64,000 nt of DNA, from assembly GCA_016648135.1 (NCBI GenBank), contig JADDOH010023046.1, forward strand, positions 86,551-150,550. The letters are read 5' to 3'. Position 1 is the stretch's first letter; each line of letters opens with the position of its first letter. The stretch comes from Agrypnia vestita. Taxonomy: Eukaryota; Arthropoda; Insecta; Trichoptera; Phryganeidae. The translations under genes were made by a program, and so were the position numbers. Below the pieces are notes generated by a model. That model did not search any database. It was not told where the DNA came from and worked only from the letters and a program-made list of their open reading frames with translations. Shown in pieces: positions 1 to 11,680 of this stretch.

Positions 1-21
1 AATTTTAATTACCTACATATA

Positions 22-2620
22 ATGTGTAAGAATGAGTTGCTAGAAGGAATACCTAAAATAATAGAATCAGATTACATGAAGTGCGCTATCTGTATTGAAA
101 ATAAAATGCATAACCTACCTTTCAATAATAATAGACGAAGAGCAGAGGATATACTGGAAATTTTTCACACAGATCTAAATGGGCCTCATAGAACTGTAGG
201 ATGCCAGGGCGAAAAGTATTTTCTAAGTTTCATCGATGACTACAGTAAATTAGCAAAAGTGTTTTGTATCCAGTCAAAAGATCAAGTTTTTGAATGTTTT
301 GTGGAATATGTGAATGAGGTACAAAATTTAACAGGAAAGATGATAAAGGAATTAAGATGTGATAATGGAAAAGAATATATGAATACTAAAATCCATCAAT
401 TTATTAGAGAAAAGGGGATAATGATAAAACCATGTCCAGCATATGTACATGAATTAAATGGTACTGCAGAAAGATACAATAGGCCTATAATGAAAATGGC
501 AAGATGTCTTTTGGCGGAAGCTAAAGTTGACAGACGTTTTTGGCCAGAAGTGATAAAAGCCGCTGCTTATTTAAAGAATAGAACGTTGAATAATACTATA
601 GAGAGAAATACACCATATGAGATTTTCTTCAAAAGGAAGCCATCTGTAAAGAACCTACGGATGTATGGCAGTAAAGTATATGTTAGAACACCAGAAGAGA
701 AAAGAAAGTCAAAATGGGATAAAAAAGCAGAATTAGGTGTTTTACTTGGATATACATATATGTCGGATATAAAGTTTTAACTAACAATAAATTAATTCTA
801 GCAAGACATGTAGATATAATTGAGGAAGATGTATTGTGTATTGGATTTGAAGAAGTTTGTGAGGAAGGTAACAAGATACAAGAAGGATGTGAGACGCCTA
901 ATAATGGTCAACCTGAGGATGAAGTGTCAATGGAAGAAATTAAGGATTAACCGTGTACTGAGACAAACGATAATGATGATGTAGTGTCAAATATCAAGAG
1001 AACGTCGTCAAGACAAATTAAACCTCCAATCCGATTTGCTGAAGAATTTGGTTACTGGTACTGGTTGGTGGTAATTTTGGTATTTGTGTAAATTATTGTG
1101 ACGCTATGATACCAGTTACTTTTCAGGAGGCGATAATGTGTAAAGAAGCTGAACAATGGAAGGAGGCAATGAATCGTGAAATGGACAGTCTTGTAAAAAA
1201 TAATACTTGGACACTAGTGAGTAGGCCACAGGTTAAAAAAGTTTTAGACGTAAAGTGGGTATACAAGAAAAAGTCTGATATTGTACACAAAGCAAGGTTA
1301 GTGGTTAGAGGTTTTCAACAGATAGATTATATTGATGATACTTATTCACCAGTTGCTAAAATGCAAACTTTAAATTATTATTATGCTATTGTTGTCAAAA
1401 TAGTTTAGATATACATCAAATGGATGCGGAAACTGCCTTTTTAAATGGCAAAGTTCTATCTGAAGTGTATGTGAATCAGCCACTTGGGTATGATGATAAC
1501 ACTGATAGAGTTTTTAAATTAAATAAAGCATTGTATGGTCTGAAAGAAAGCCCACGTGCGTGGTATGAATGTTTTAATAACTTTATTATGACTCTTGGTT
1601 TTCGCAGATGCAAGTATGATTACTGTCTTTATGTGAAAGCAGAAAGAAATTTAATCATTTATATTTTACTATTTGTCGATGACCTAATAATTTGTTGCAA
1701 AGATAAACAAGTAATTACCGAAATTAAGAATAAACTATCAAATAAATTTAAAATGAAAGATTTGGGTAAAGTTAAAAATTATATTGGAATTGATATTGAA
1801 TATGATTATGAAAAGTATAAAAATATGACATTAAGTCAGGAAACTTATATAGACTCACTAGCTAGGCGATACAAAATTGAAAACACAAAACTATATAAAA
1901 CACCAATGGAAATGAATCTCAAACTGGAAAAATCAAATTTAAACGAGGATGTTAAATATAGAAATTTAATTGGTGCACTGTTGTATATTAGTTCTGGTAC
2001 AAGACCGGACATATCTTTTAGTGTAAATTATTTAAGTAGATTTCAAAATTGTTATAATGAAACACATTTCAAATATGCACTGAGAGTTCTAAAATATTTG
2101 TATTTAACAAAAAATCTTATACTATCAAAATTGTACAGCTGAAATTATGGATTGCTTTGTCGATGCCGACTGGGCAGGGGATATTGTAGACAGAAAATCT
2201 ACTACAGGATTCGTTGGAAATGCTATATATTGGTAATCAAAAAAACAAAATAGTGTAACTAAATCATCTACGTTTGCTGAATACGTAGCTTTATCGGAAG
2301 CTGTAACTGAGATAAACCTTTTACTTAGTATATTTAATGATGTTTTCTTTGAAATAAGTACACCTGTTAAGATTTATGAGGATAATTCAGGAGCCTTAGC
2401 TATTGCTAAATATGGAAATTTTACAAAAAATTCTAAGCACATTGAAGTACATTATCATTTTGTTCATGATAGTTTAAAGGATTTTTATTGAATTATTTTA
2501 TTATTTTTATTGAAATTATCAAAGTAGATTCTGAAAATAATGCTGCTGATATTTTAACCAAATCTTTAGGAAAAGTTAAGTTCTTTAAATTTAGAGAAAT
2601 ATTATGTATAAAGCAATGAA
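22..2620 (+). pseudogene. copia pol polyprotein (integrase-RT-RNase H), broken
   Basis: Integrase core at 22-780: the catalytic triad is visible as HTDLNGP, RCDNGKEY and NGTAERYNR (D, D, E), followed by the FWPEVIKAAAYLKNR and GYTYMSDIKF blocks. RT starts at 1106 with EAEQWKEAMNREMDSL and KARLVVRGF. It continues from 1420 after a frameshift with MDAETAFLNG, KALYGLKESPRAWYECF and LLFVDDLI, the VDD catalytic motif. RNase H follows at about 2145-2480 with FVDADWAGD and DRKSTTGF, then NSKHIEV and AADILTKSLGK near 2460-2575. Several in-frame stops and shifts make this a pseudogene. Domain identity is secure from motif order; the clade is not resolved. Confidence 0.92.
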
Positions 2621-2653
2621 GTGTTGGTTGACGAATATAAATGTAAGGAGGCG

Positions 2654-2846
2654 TGTTGGTTTAAGATATGTACATTTATATTTGTGTCTATGTAATACAT
2701 AATATGTAACAATAATTTATTGTTACACAGAAGTCAGTGGCTGATAAAATAAATCAGTGTCGAACCAGCTCTCAAGTGTGTTTTAATTAAGTTTAACAAT
2801 AAGTTCGATAAAAATATTTCATATTTGACTTGCCAGTCTCGACACA
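2654..2846 (+). repeat. copia 3' LTR (putative)
   Basis: The segment starts with TGTTGG directly after a purine run (AAGGAGGCG) and ends near CTCGACA, giving a TG...CA LTR of about 190 bp right after the end of pol. The 5' LTR is outside the window, so the boundaries rest on the TG/CA ends and the polypurine tract only. Confidence 0.6.
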
Positions 2847-2979
2847 GATTTTTCTAGCTAGACAGGCATAGTCCTACCAAAATTTGCACAATTTTTTATA
2901 GAAATAAACAAATAATAAAAACTAGTTTACACATTTCTAGCACGAGTACTTTTGCATTCAGTTAATTGATAATTTTTAT

Positions 2980-3155
2980 TTAATTTAAATTGTTAAAACT
3001 ACGCCATACCATGAGCTCCAATTACTTTGGCGGAAAACATCACAAAAACACCTAGTAAATTTATTTAAATGTATGATCTCACCGGAAATCGAACCCATAA
3101 CATACGGTATGAGCCGAAGCCATGTGTTGCCCACTAGACTATGATGGCTACCGTT
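2980..3155 (-). repeat. tRNA-derived SINE head
   Basis: On the minus strand, 3152 to 3080 reads like a degenerate tRNA. There is a box A-like TAGTCTAGTGGG near 3145-3134 and a box B GGGTTCGATTTCC at 3096-3084, about 40 bp apart as in tRNA genes. It is not a functional tRNA gene because the arms do not close cleanly. A Pol III-transcribed SINE is the best reading. The tail, toward lower coordinates, is not well bounded. Confidence 0.55.
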
Positions 3156-3589
3156 ATTTTGATTCTGTTTTTGAAAATCAATAAAAAAAATAAATATATA
3201 TATATATGTTTAAATAGAAGTTTTCGCGAAGAGGTATATGCATTATGAAAAGGTTATTTTTTGGGAACTTCGCGGATTTGCAAAAAAAATATTTAATTTT
3301 CGTGCTATATATTTCGGTTACACTGAGATAACCATTCTCAAGCTGGTCTCTCTGACAGTTTTAATAGTTGTTAGTTTTAATCATTTTCATTAAACTTAAT
3401 AGAATAATCGTCAACGATCAGTGAAGATTTTACAACTCAATGCTTTGAGCGTCATTAATGTGTAATTTTGTCTTTATAGGGCGTACACGAGTAGACGCAC
3501 GAATTTTTTGTTTTTTTTTTGGGATGATCTTGTTTTAAAGACGCTTGCATGATTGAGCAAGTAAAAAATTCTCATCATCCAAATAACGC

Positions 3590-3870
3590 GAGCTGCGGGT
3601 CCCCGCAGTCGGTCGTTCACTCCCGTTTACATCCCTAATTCTCTTCATATTACACCATTAAATAATCATGGAACCACCGACACGCCGCTCGCCCTTGGCT
3701 CGGTCCGCCCCGCGCCGCGACGCCCGCGCGGCTCGGGCGCCGCCAGTCGAGCTCTGGCGGGCAGAGCGGACACGGTGCGCCACACGCCGAGCGGGTCCGA
3801 CGGCGACTTCCCCCGAGCGACGAGTTACGCGACAACTACCCTATGGACCGGCGGTATCCGTTACGCCGAC
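3590..3870. other. GC-rich block with overlapping ORFs, unassigned
   Basis: A sharply GC- and CpG-rich stretch sits in AT-rich surroundings. It carries an ORF of 85 codons on plus (3668-3925) and one of 61 codons on minus, both rich in Arg, Pro and Ala as expected of any GC-rich sequence read in frame. No domain is recognisable. It could be a first exon or CpG island of a host gene, or the 5' region of a retroelement. Confidence 0.3.
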
Positions 3871-3886
3871 GCAAATTACACACGCA

Positions 3887-4180
3887 GTGAAAAATTGTTT
3901 CCAAGTTTGCAAGTGGTGCATTTGATTTAATTCAAAATTCGGAAACTGTAATTGAATTAAGTGTAAATTTAAATTTGAATAATTTAGATATTTGAAATTT
4001 TTTATTAAACAAAACAATGATCCTATCTTCAATGCGGTGAAAAATTGTTTCCAAGTTTGTAGGTGGTGTATTTGATTTAATTCCAAGCTTGGAAACTGTA
4101 ATTAAATTAAGTGTAAAATTAAATTTGAATAATTTAGATAATTTTTTTTTATTAAACAAAACAATGATCCTGTCTTCAAA
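3887..4180. repeat. tandem duplication, ~150-bp unit x2
   Basis: Copy 1 (3887-4036) and copy 2 (4037-4180) match closely, both opening with GTGAAAAATTGTTTCCAAG and both containing AAACAAAACAATGATCCT. The copies differ by scattered substitutions and a small indel. It directly abuts the GC-rich block. Confidence 0.85.
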
Positions 4181-5480
4181 TTAAATAAAATGCGTAGTAC
4201 CAAAGGATGGAAGATATTTATATACATATAAGACACATATTTATTAATTTATTTATACGGTACATTTTACCAGCAATATTATACATATTTTTGTAACTAA
4301 GAATTTTGGCGTAAGCTAATAACAAAACAGTACACATCTAAAGGGAATGTGAATAAAATTAAAAATAATCAGCGTTATTTACTAAGAATTTATTTCAATT
4401 TTGATCCAAAAAATACAAATTGTTCAGATTTGTTATCACAAAACCAACAAAATCGACGGCAGGTTTCTCTTAAATGTTGTTAAACTTTTATAAAAGATCT
4501 TTGAATTTTATTCGTTGCCAAGTCTATGTTGTCTGGGAAATGGTAAGTGAATGTGGTAGTTTGTTCTTACGGTCTTTCAGAAGAATGTAATATTTAAAAA
4601 ATCTTATTTCAATATTCAGTATTATATCTCAATTATTTTATGTGAAGACAGAATCGGCGCGCAACAGATATGTAGCAACAGTAGTAACTACTTATCCAAT
4701 AAATTTTTACCCATTTTCCATTTTTTATATTCCCTTTTTTTGTGTACGTGTACATAAAGCAATTTTTCATTTTAAACACACAGTGACATAATCTTATTTT
4801 AAATATTTAAGTGATAGATAACTAAATAATATTTAAACTATATTATTTAATTAACAGATATTCATATAATAAAAAGTGTACTTAAACTAAATACTTATAA
4901 ACATTTTAATATTACCCAGTTCTACGCAAGTGCAAATAAATTTAAATAGCCGTGAAACAATAAATCTTGGTGGTTGAATAATGTGTTGCGGTTCATCAGT
5001 TGGAGTGTTCTGATTAGAAATGCTCAGAAGAAATAGAACACTAACTTCTGCGAGTGGAAATAAATGATGAAAGAGTGTTTCAACGGGGAATGAACCAACA
5101 TAATGCAGGTGAGGATTACAATTCATTTTAAATTTTTTAGAAAAAGATCAAAGATTATCTAGAAACAATAGCTGGAAAAATCGGCCAATAACCATATGTT
5201 TCAAAATTGTAGCTCACTAACCTAATCTAATCTATTTTGCCCTAAAGTCTAATTTTTTAAAGAAAAACTTTAGAGCAAGGAATGGATATTAATGAATCAT
5301 GTCTCAGGTGTTAAATAATTAAATTTCATTATGGTGTGGGAGTCAATGTCTAAAATTACCCACGCAATTTTTGATCTGATTTTGTGTACTCTAAATCGGA
5401 TTTAAAACGTAAGAATTATTATAAATCATTATTAATTAGGGAAGAATTCTTGTTCAATCTTTTTCGGCGGTTTTCCGGTT
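4181..5480. other. AT-rich non-coding stretch
   Basis: No coding signature, RNA gene or clear repeat boundary is visible. Short ORFs here have AT-driven composition and no recognisable motifs. Confidence 0.5.
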
Positions 5481-6000
5481 ACGAGGATGATGTCCGCATT
5501 GTTTTTGTGAATTTGACAATGGCAGAGGCCTGTGCGTGGGGTTGTTTAAGGTATAGATGGTACTGCACAGTACCACCCACATACATTCTTGGAATAATGG
5601 AGGACCCAGTCCAGTAGCAAGGGTGATCCGAGACGACGCGAGCTCTCCGGTCTTTTGCAGCATTCTCTGGTCCATGTACAGGGGTTTGTACAGACCTAAG
5701 TATAGTAATTATGGTATCATTTATAGCACGCTTATTCAATAAGTATGGTATAAATGATGCGATACTAAATAAATATTGGATTACTGCGAAACGCTAAACC
5801 AACGAGATCGATTTCCTAGCGTTGACACCCACGAATCTAGGCAGGTAGTTTTTATGTCAGAAAGATGACGAACGGTGAACCTTTTCAAAGACTGGATCAT
5901 TCCAGCTAGAGGAAGGGGGCTGGTCCTACAGGTTGGGGTAGGGCTTAGGGGCGAATAACCCTACATCTTAAAAAAACAGTCCTGTCACAGAACGTCAAAA
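5480..6000. other. moderately GC-rich unassigned stretch, possible retroelement debris
   Basis: Composition rises above the flanks, and short ORFs overlap on both strands without a recognisable domain. The part near 5880-5990 resembles a LINE 3' untranslated tail in style, but I could not match it to anything else in this window. Confidence 0.25.
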
Positions 6001-6552
6001 AAATAAGATTCTTAGAACAAAGAGCAATGGAGGGATTACTTTGAGTTGGGCAAATTCCATGATTGTGGATGATGAAATAAGTATAAACCTGCTTATTTTA
6101 TGTACAGTCTGTTATCTTTGCTATTAAGTTGGCGCTAGTACTGCGTCATTCAATATGAAGAGTGAGCACCAACTTCTCTAAAGTTTCTCCAGTGCTTCCT
6201 ATAACGTGCCTAAAGTTTGCAAGGAATATTTATTCTCGTATTTGTATATATGTGCACAGCCATTATTTGTAGGCCAAGGTGTACTCCAAATTATTCAGCA
6301 TCAGCTGTCCGTCTTTTATTTCTAAAGATAAGATCTTTTAGCTTAATGAATTTTTCGACATCTCCATAGTCATTGAGAGCATATTTAACTTTATTTTGAT
6401 TCAGTTTATTCAAATCTAAATGCAAGCTTCTTTCTTAACTCTTTGATAAGTTTCGTTATTCTGTGTACGTGTAAATAAACATGGTCTTAGGGTGCATAAA
6501 TACTGTTGAAAAATTACTCTCCAAACTCGCGTACTAGACAATCCAAAAATAG

Positions 6553-6588
<36 letters not shown>
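6553..6588. repeat. (TA)n microsatellite
   Basis: Uninterrupted TA dinucleotides run for more than 30 bp, followed by a T-run. Confidence 0.95.
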
Positions 6589-6593
<5 letters not shown>

Positions 6594-6829
6594 TTTTTTT
6601 ATATTAATGGTTCACAAACAATGAAAAACACATATGATATAGATAATACAATTAATGCTTTCCATCACTTAAATGCTAACATCTAGATAAAAGTAAAGGC
6701 TAAAACATATACAAGAAAGAACGAAAAAATGATTTTATGGAGTGACGTTGAATAAAGAGACTAAACAGCTAATTTCGCTAATAAAGTTTGGTAGTGTTCT
6801 AATGTTCTTTTATATTCGTGGAAACTGTC

Positions 6830-8396
6830 ATGGAATATGTCAATGAGGACGTTATGGTTACTTTATAGTTTGTTGTATGACCTCAATATTCTAGATAAAG
6901 AATTAAAATGGGCCATATTGTTATTGTAAGTTGAAAGAGAAAATGTATTAGATGTCCTAAGTCGGCGACTAGGAACATTCAAAGTTATGTTTTCTACACA
7001 AAATTCTGAATCAATATTACCATGTATTATATTATATAGATATATTAACTCAGCAATTAGTCTTCCAACTTATAATTTGTCTACATGAAAATATTTTAAG
7101 CGCTCTTGATAAGATACTAAAGTGCTGCCCAAATTACACTTAAATATATGCACGCGAAGAAATTTTTGCTGTACAGATTCTATCATATTTTGTGAGTTAT
7201 ATAATGAGATGACGAAATGACACAACCAAATTCCAAATTGCTGCGAACCAATGACTTATATATATAAACATATTAATGATGATAGTTTTTTGAATGGTAT
7301 TGTGATTCTATATATGAAGTCTAATATTTTTAAAGATTTTTCTTTGATAATATTAAAGTGATAGGTAAATGTGAAGCGTGAATCAAGAGTAATTCCAAGA
7401 TCTCTTATAGTATGAACAAAATTAAGCCCAATACCATTAATAGAGTATTCTACATCATTTTTTATATATTATACTCGAAATTAGGAAAAACGTTAATATT
7501 AAGTCTAATATAATAAATACACAAACGAAATTTTTGCATAATCCTATTTTGAATATTTTTCCACTTAACATTCTACATTGTCCAAATGACCCATAATAAT
7601 TAACACCTCGAACCCCTCCCTCCCCTCACCGACCCCCTCACCCAACCCTTTACCGTAACACATTTGCTTGGTTTAACTTTTAAAGATCTTTAGTACACAA
7701 TAATCCTGAAGCAGAGAACATTGTTCTCGAAACATGTAGATTTTTTAATCTAATAAAGTGGTGAAAACAAAGTAATTTGTGTCTTATTTTTATTCTACAT
7801 CATTTATAATTCTGTTTCTTTTAAACGAGATCCTAAAACATTTGTATACATTAAAGTGCATATCGTTCAAATCACACCAGTTACTAAAGGTATCAAGATC
7901 TTTTTGGAGAAGTTGATGGTCAGTTGTTGTGTTAATGTTATGAAAAATTTTTAGGTCATCTGCATACAGAGGTCCAAGATCATTAATGAAAATTAGGAAT
8001 ATTAGTGGCCCTAGGTTGGATACCTGTGGCACACCTGATGTTACGGGTCCAGGAGGTGACTCACATCCATTTACACACACAATCTGGGTTCTATTTTCTA
8101 AATAAGATATAATCAATGGATACTGATTGCCATGTGTGTCAATTGCTTCTAGTTTTTTTTATTAAAGTATGATGATTTACTTTATCGAAAGCTTTTTGAA
8201 AGTCAGTATATACAGCATCCACTTGAAATCCTTCATTTGAAGCGGGACAGACATAGTTACGAAATTCTAGTAGGTTGGATAAGATTGATCTTTTTGGGAA
8301 AAATCCATGTTGCTTAGGACAAACAAGTGGCTTAAAGTATGATAGGATTACTGTATAGACTAACATGAAAGTATACTGATGTGATAAGTCATTCAT
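6830..8396 (-). pseudogene. CR1/Jockey-type LINE reverse transcriptase remnant
   Basis: Read on minus, 8396-8139 gives QHGFFPKRSILSNLLEF and YTDFQKAFDKVNHHTLI (RT motif A region). 8116-7790 gives SGVPQVSNLGPL, LIFINDL and LYADDLKIF (motifs B and C). After an interruption the frame resumes at about 7440 with IRDLGITLDSRFTFTYH and continues to about 7090 through FGIWLCHFVISLYNS. This block order is typical of Jockey/CR1-like RTs. About ten residues are missing between FINDLG and LYADD, and stops occur, so it is dead. Endonuclease and ORF1 are absent; the 5' side is cut off at about 8400 by another repeat. Confidence 0.9.
7461..7790 (+). mobile_element. Penelope-like element 3' tail nested in the LINE
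   Basis: The LINE reading frame is interrupted exactly here. TATTCTACATCATTT occurs at 7446-7460 and again at 7791-7805, a 15-bp target-site duplication. The codons on the two sides join as ...NDVE. The insert holds a C-rich run near 7610-7650 and ends with a hammerhead-like motif (7706-7734) followed by AATAAAGTGGTGAAAACAAAG, the tail shared with the other Penelope-type copies in this window. Confidence 0.8.
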
Positions 8397-8399
8397 TGT

Positions 8400-8615
8400 C
8401 TATTGTATTAGGTTTTCGGAAAAAAATGATCAAGTGATTTATGTAAATTAATCTAAGGTTGTAAGGTTAAAAGAGTGAAAAAATTAAAAGCCATTATTAG
8501 TCAGATATATTCTTCGAAACAATTCATCGTGAAAATATACTTGCCCTTGAAATTTTGCAGATCGTCGTATTATATTATACATATAAAAGTACATCATACG
8601 TATATGCATATATTT
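8400..8615 (-). repeat. interspersed repeat R1a (minus copy)
   Basis: On minus this matches 13155-13345 on plus, with shared blocks TTTCAAGGGCAAGTATATTT, GGCTTTTAAT and CCTTAGATTAAT in the same order. Class unknown. It abuts and truncates the LINE. Confidence 0.75.
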
Positions 8616-8689
8616 TTCATCAAGAATTGATACATTGCCATATGAGCGCCTCATGGTATGCGTATTGTGCATTGCGGGTATCGTATTTT

Positions 8690-9890
8690 AGATTAATTTT
8701 TTTTTAATCCAGCGCTTTTAGAAACAAATATACGGGAATAATAATAATTATGATATATGTTAATTGAAATAAATTTATTTATCTATCAAGGAATCCACGA
8801 TTTATGTGATTTTTTTACTCATTTAAAATGGGCAATCATGAAAATGCCCGAATCATCTTTTTTCCGACGAATTTAAAAAGAAATGTAAAACTCATATAAT
8901 TGACCCTCTCTCCCCCTTCCCACGATCGTCTAAATAGTCACCAAATGCTTATTATTTATACCACAAGATCTATATATTGCCATTGCTTATCGTTAACATA
9001 CCATAATTTCCATTTTAATCCCACATAGTACAAAATTAAAACTATTGTTAATTTATTTTTTCAATTGATTGAGCAACTTTGTAAATTGAAATTTAAAAAA
9101 AAAAAAATTAGTATTTGTTTGTATCTACTTATATTTATTAATTACACCTACATTTTTTGTTATTTATTTCCTTGTTCATAGTCATGTTGCTAAGTTCTTG
9201 TTGGTTTCTAACTAACTAATTACCTAATAACTAACTGCAATTTCTAGCCAGTTACTAAGGAAAACATCTCACTAATACTTAGCATAATTTTGAGCGTAGT
9301 AGGAGTGGAGGTCCCTTCCCAAGTGCATTCTGTATGTGAAACACAAATTTGTAAAAACTTTAAACATAGGAAAAGTTCACATACGTGGCACACTAAAATG
9401 TAAAATAGGGAATTGATTTCACCACTAAGGAAACAATATTAAGTTCTTTAAATTCATAAATAATATTTGATTTTTATTCTTTTTTAACAATTTCATATGG
9501 TATTATCTCTTTTTTATTTATTTTTATTTTTATGAGGTATTCATATTTGAATCAATATGCCATAACTTGTGATGAACAAAATAAATGAAATCCTGTAATA
9601 AATAAATTACAAAAATTAAATATCTAATATAAGTATAGCCTAGTGTAGTGCAGGCCTCAGTTTGTTGGTGAAATGTAAAATCAAATCAGATTTACAAGAG
9701 ACAAATGTGTGCTCCATAGTGTACAACGATTTCATCTCGAGCTTTATTCAAGACATCATTTTTATTCAAAGCGCGTTTAGCTTTAGCCTGTGACCTAGTT
9801 ATCCCACAGCTCCACAGCTGTTTTCTCATAATGAATCGTTTTTTTTAAATTGAGATCTCAATTTTTATTTCTTGTTTCTTAACTATATCT
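8690..9890. other. AT-rich non-coding stretch
   Basis: I see no gene, RNA or bounded repeat here. The minus-strand ORF just left of it overlaps the repeat at 8400-8615 and is not a gene. Confidence 0.5.
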
Positions 9891-9904
9891 ATCATTAGGT
9901 ACTA

Positions 9905-10080
9905 TTGTATAGAAGTCTCACAGAGACGAAGCTAAACAATAAATAAAAATGGGAAATATGTATGGAAGTCTTTTCAGAGCGGCCACAGGGCTTATGATAA
10001 ATTTAAAAATATGTGGATTTTCTTACGGTGGAATTGCTGAACGTTGCATTGTGCAAAGTGAACCACTTAAGTCAGATAAT
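9905..10080. repeat. interspersed repeat family R2, inverted chimera
   Basis: The first half (about 9908-9990) matches the minus strand of the family's right end, with CTCACAGAGACGAA and GGAAGTC. The second half (about 10010-10075) matches the plus strand of its left part (CTTACGGTGGAATTGCTGAA, CATTGTGCAAAGTGA). Other copies are at 15556-15755, 33735-33893 and 60056-60325. The 73-codon ORF starting at 9949 lies in the repeat and is not a gene. Confidence 0.7.
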
Positions 10081-10122
10081 ACAGGTCTTAATCACTATTA
10101 CAAAAAAATATTAAAACATAGG

Positions 10123-10160
10123 TATATGAAAATCTTAATCACTATTAAGATTTTCATATA
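10123..10160. repeat. perfect inverted repeat, 17-bp arms
   Basis: TATATGAAAATCTTAAT at 10123-10139 is followed by a 4-base loop and its exact reverse complement at 10144-10160. Confidence 0.95.
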
Positions 10161-10612
10161 TGTTTTCTAAATAAATAGCTTCATCCTTAATTTAGCTTGA
10201 TTAATAATTATCCCTCTTGGATAAAATCCAGTAATTGTGTCCTTAGAACACACATATAAAGATCGATCGTTGCCATATAACTGAACTTCCATGGAGCCAT
10301 ACATTGATCGTTTTAATAAATTCTTGTGCATATTCTTCTCGACGTTTTATATTACTCTAATAAGGAATGAATCTATCGCAGTCTTCAATGGTCTAGCGGG
10401 TGGGAGTTTTCGATTCCTCCAGAGCTAAATTTTTGTATGAAAATGTTTCTCAAGCATTAAAGAATCTGTTAAAGTTAAACATTTGAGAGTCTATTATTTG
10501 TTTTCAATTCCTGAGCTTGGTGCAACGAACTTGACATTCTTTACGTAATACGGCTCCAGCCATTTACTTCAAAATCGTCATTATTTATTTTGACTCTTTC
10601 TTAGATGCTTTC

Positions 10613-10651
10613 TTACATTCTTCATCTACTTTATAAAAGTAGATAAAGAAT
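10613..10651. repeat. near-perfect hairpin
   Basis: ACATTCTTCATCTACTTT and AAAGTAGATAAAGAATGT pair around a short ATA loop with one mismatch. Confidence 0.85.
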
Positions 10652-10949
10652 GTGAAATCTCCATCAATCTTGATTACGGCAAATAGGGTACGCTATAACG
10701 TAGCATTTTTAGATTTCTAATTCCGTACTCTGATGTCAGCAATTGCTGATTCGATATAATTAAATTCGTTCATCATCTCTAAGTGAAAGTCCCGGAAACA
10801 TGATTGTTCTAATCAACACTAATGAAATTAATCATAAATTAATGACTAAAAAACAGGGGTGAAAATATTAAATACCAATAATAAAGGTTTAAAATGAAAT
10901 AATTTAGAATTATTTTACATTAGAGAAGTGATGAATAATAAAGCATCCA

Positions 10950-11045
10950 TAATAAATACATATAATATATAAAAATAATAAATAATAAAAAAAAATAATA
11001 ATAAATAATAATAATAATAAAAATAAATAAATAAAAAATAAATCA
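10950..11045. repeat. (AAT)n/(AAAT)n low-complexity run
   Basis: Irregular A-rich tri- and tetranucleotide repeats. The 61-codon ORF on minus reads through it as a Tyr/Phe/Leu-rich string and is not a gene. Confidence 0.9.
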
Positions 11046-11559
11046 TTTTTTCATACAGCCCTTTGTTCAATTTAGCTTTCACAAAAGATTTGGAAACCAC
11101 TTAAGACCCCGCCCCCTCTAACTCCCTCTTTCTCGTAGATTCCTGATCGTTCTGTAGGTAAGTTAGTGCATGCTAGTCTTTGACAAGATTAACATGCGTG
11201 TAATAAATATTGGTGAAAGGTCAACAGTACTACGGTTGTGGTGTATAGTGTACTGTTGGTTCTGACGAAGTTATGGTATACCTAAAATTTGGTAGTGGTT
11301 TATACTAATTTTACCAACACTCTATCCCTAATACTAATGAAGTTCCTTTTTCAATTTATTTTTATCTAGATCGCTACTTTTTTCTTTTACATTTTCGTTT
11401 AGTTGTAGAATATCAACATGATTATAAAAATGACTAGAATGCCTTAATTTTTGGTACGGCGGCGGCGTCTATTTGTTTATTAAATAATACAACAGTATAA
11501 TAATTACAATACCATACATGAAATTATGAATTTTTTACTTTTAGTTTAAATATGATGAA

Positions 11560-11680
11560 AATGTTCTTAGGTTTTCACGGTCATTCAGAATTTTCTAATT
11601 TGAGTTTTTTGGGATATTTTTCCATGCTTCTACAACGTTTCTGGCCGACGTTGAAATATTGAAAAAAAACGTTAAAGTCG
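11560..11680 (-). repeat. repeat family R3, degenerate copy
   Basis: It shares ATGTTCTTAGGTTTTCACGG and TTTCTGGCCGACGTT with the copies at 18530-18665 and 63199-63663. The hammerhead-like part found in those copies is lost after GACGTT. Confidence 0.7.

Larger units (their letters stand above)
1..2846 (+). mobile_element. Ty1/copia LTR retrotransposon, 3' portion, decayed
   Basis: The order integrase, reverse transcriptase, RNase H, 3' LTR is diagnostic of the copia superfamily, in which integrase precedes RT. Gag and protease would lie left of the window, so the element is cut by the window edge. The pol frame is broken by stops and frameshifts near 780, 950 and 1408 and again in RNase H. 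A purine-rich tract just before 2654 serves as the polypurine tract. The copy is not intact as read and cannot code a full polyprotein. Confidence 0.93.

Noticed and set aside
3075..3155. A functional tRNA gene on minus.
   Set aside because: Boxes A and B are present but the acceptor and anticodon stems do not pair properly; a tRNA-derived SINE explains it better.
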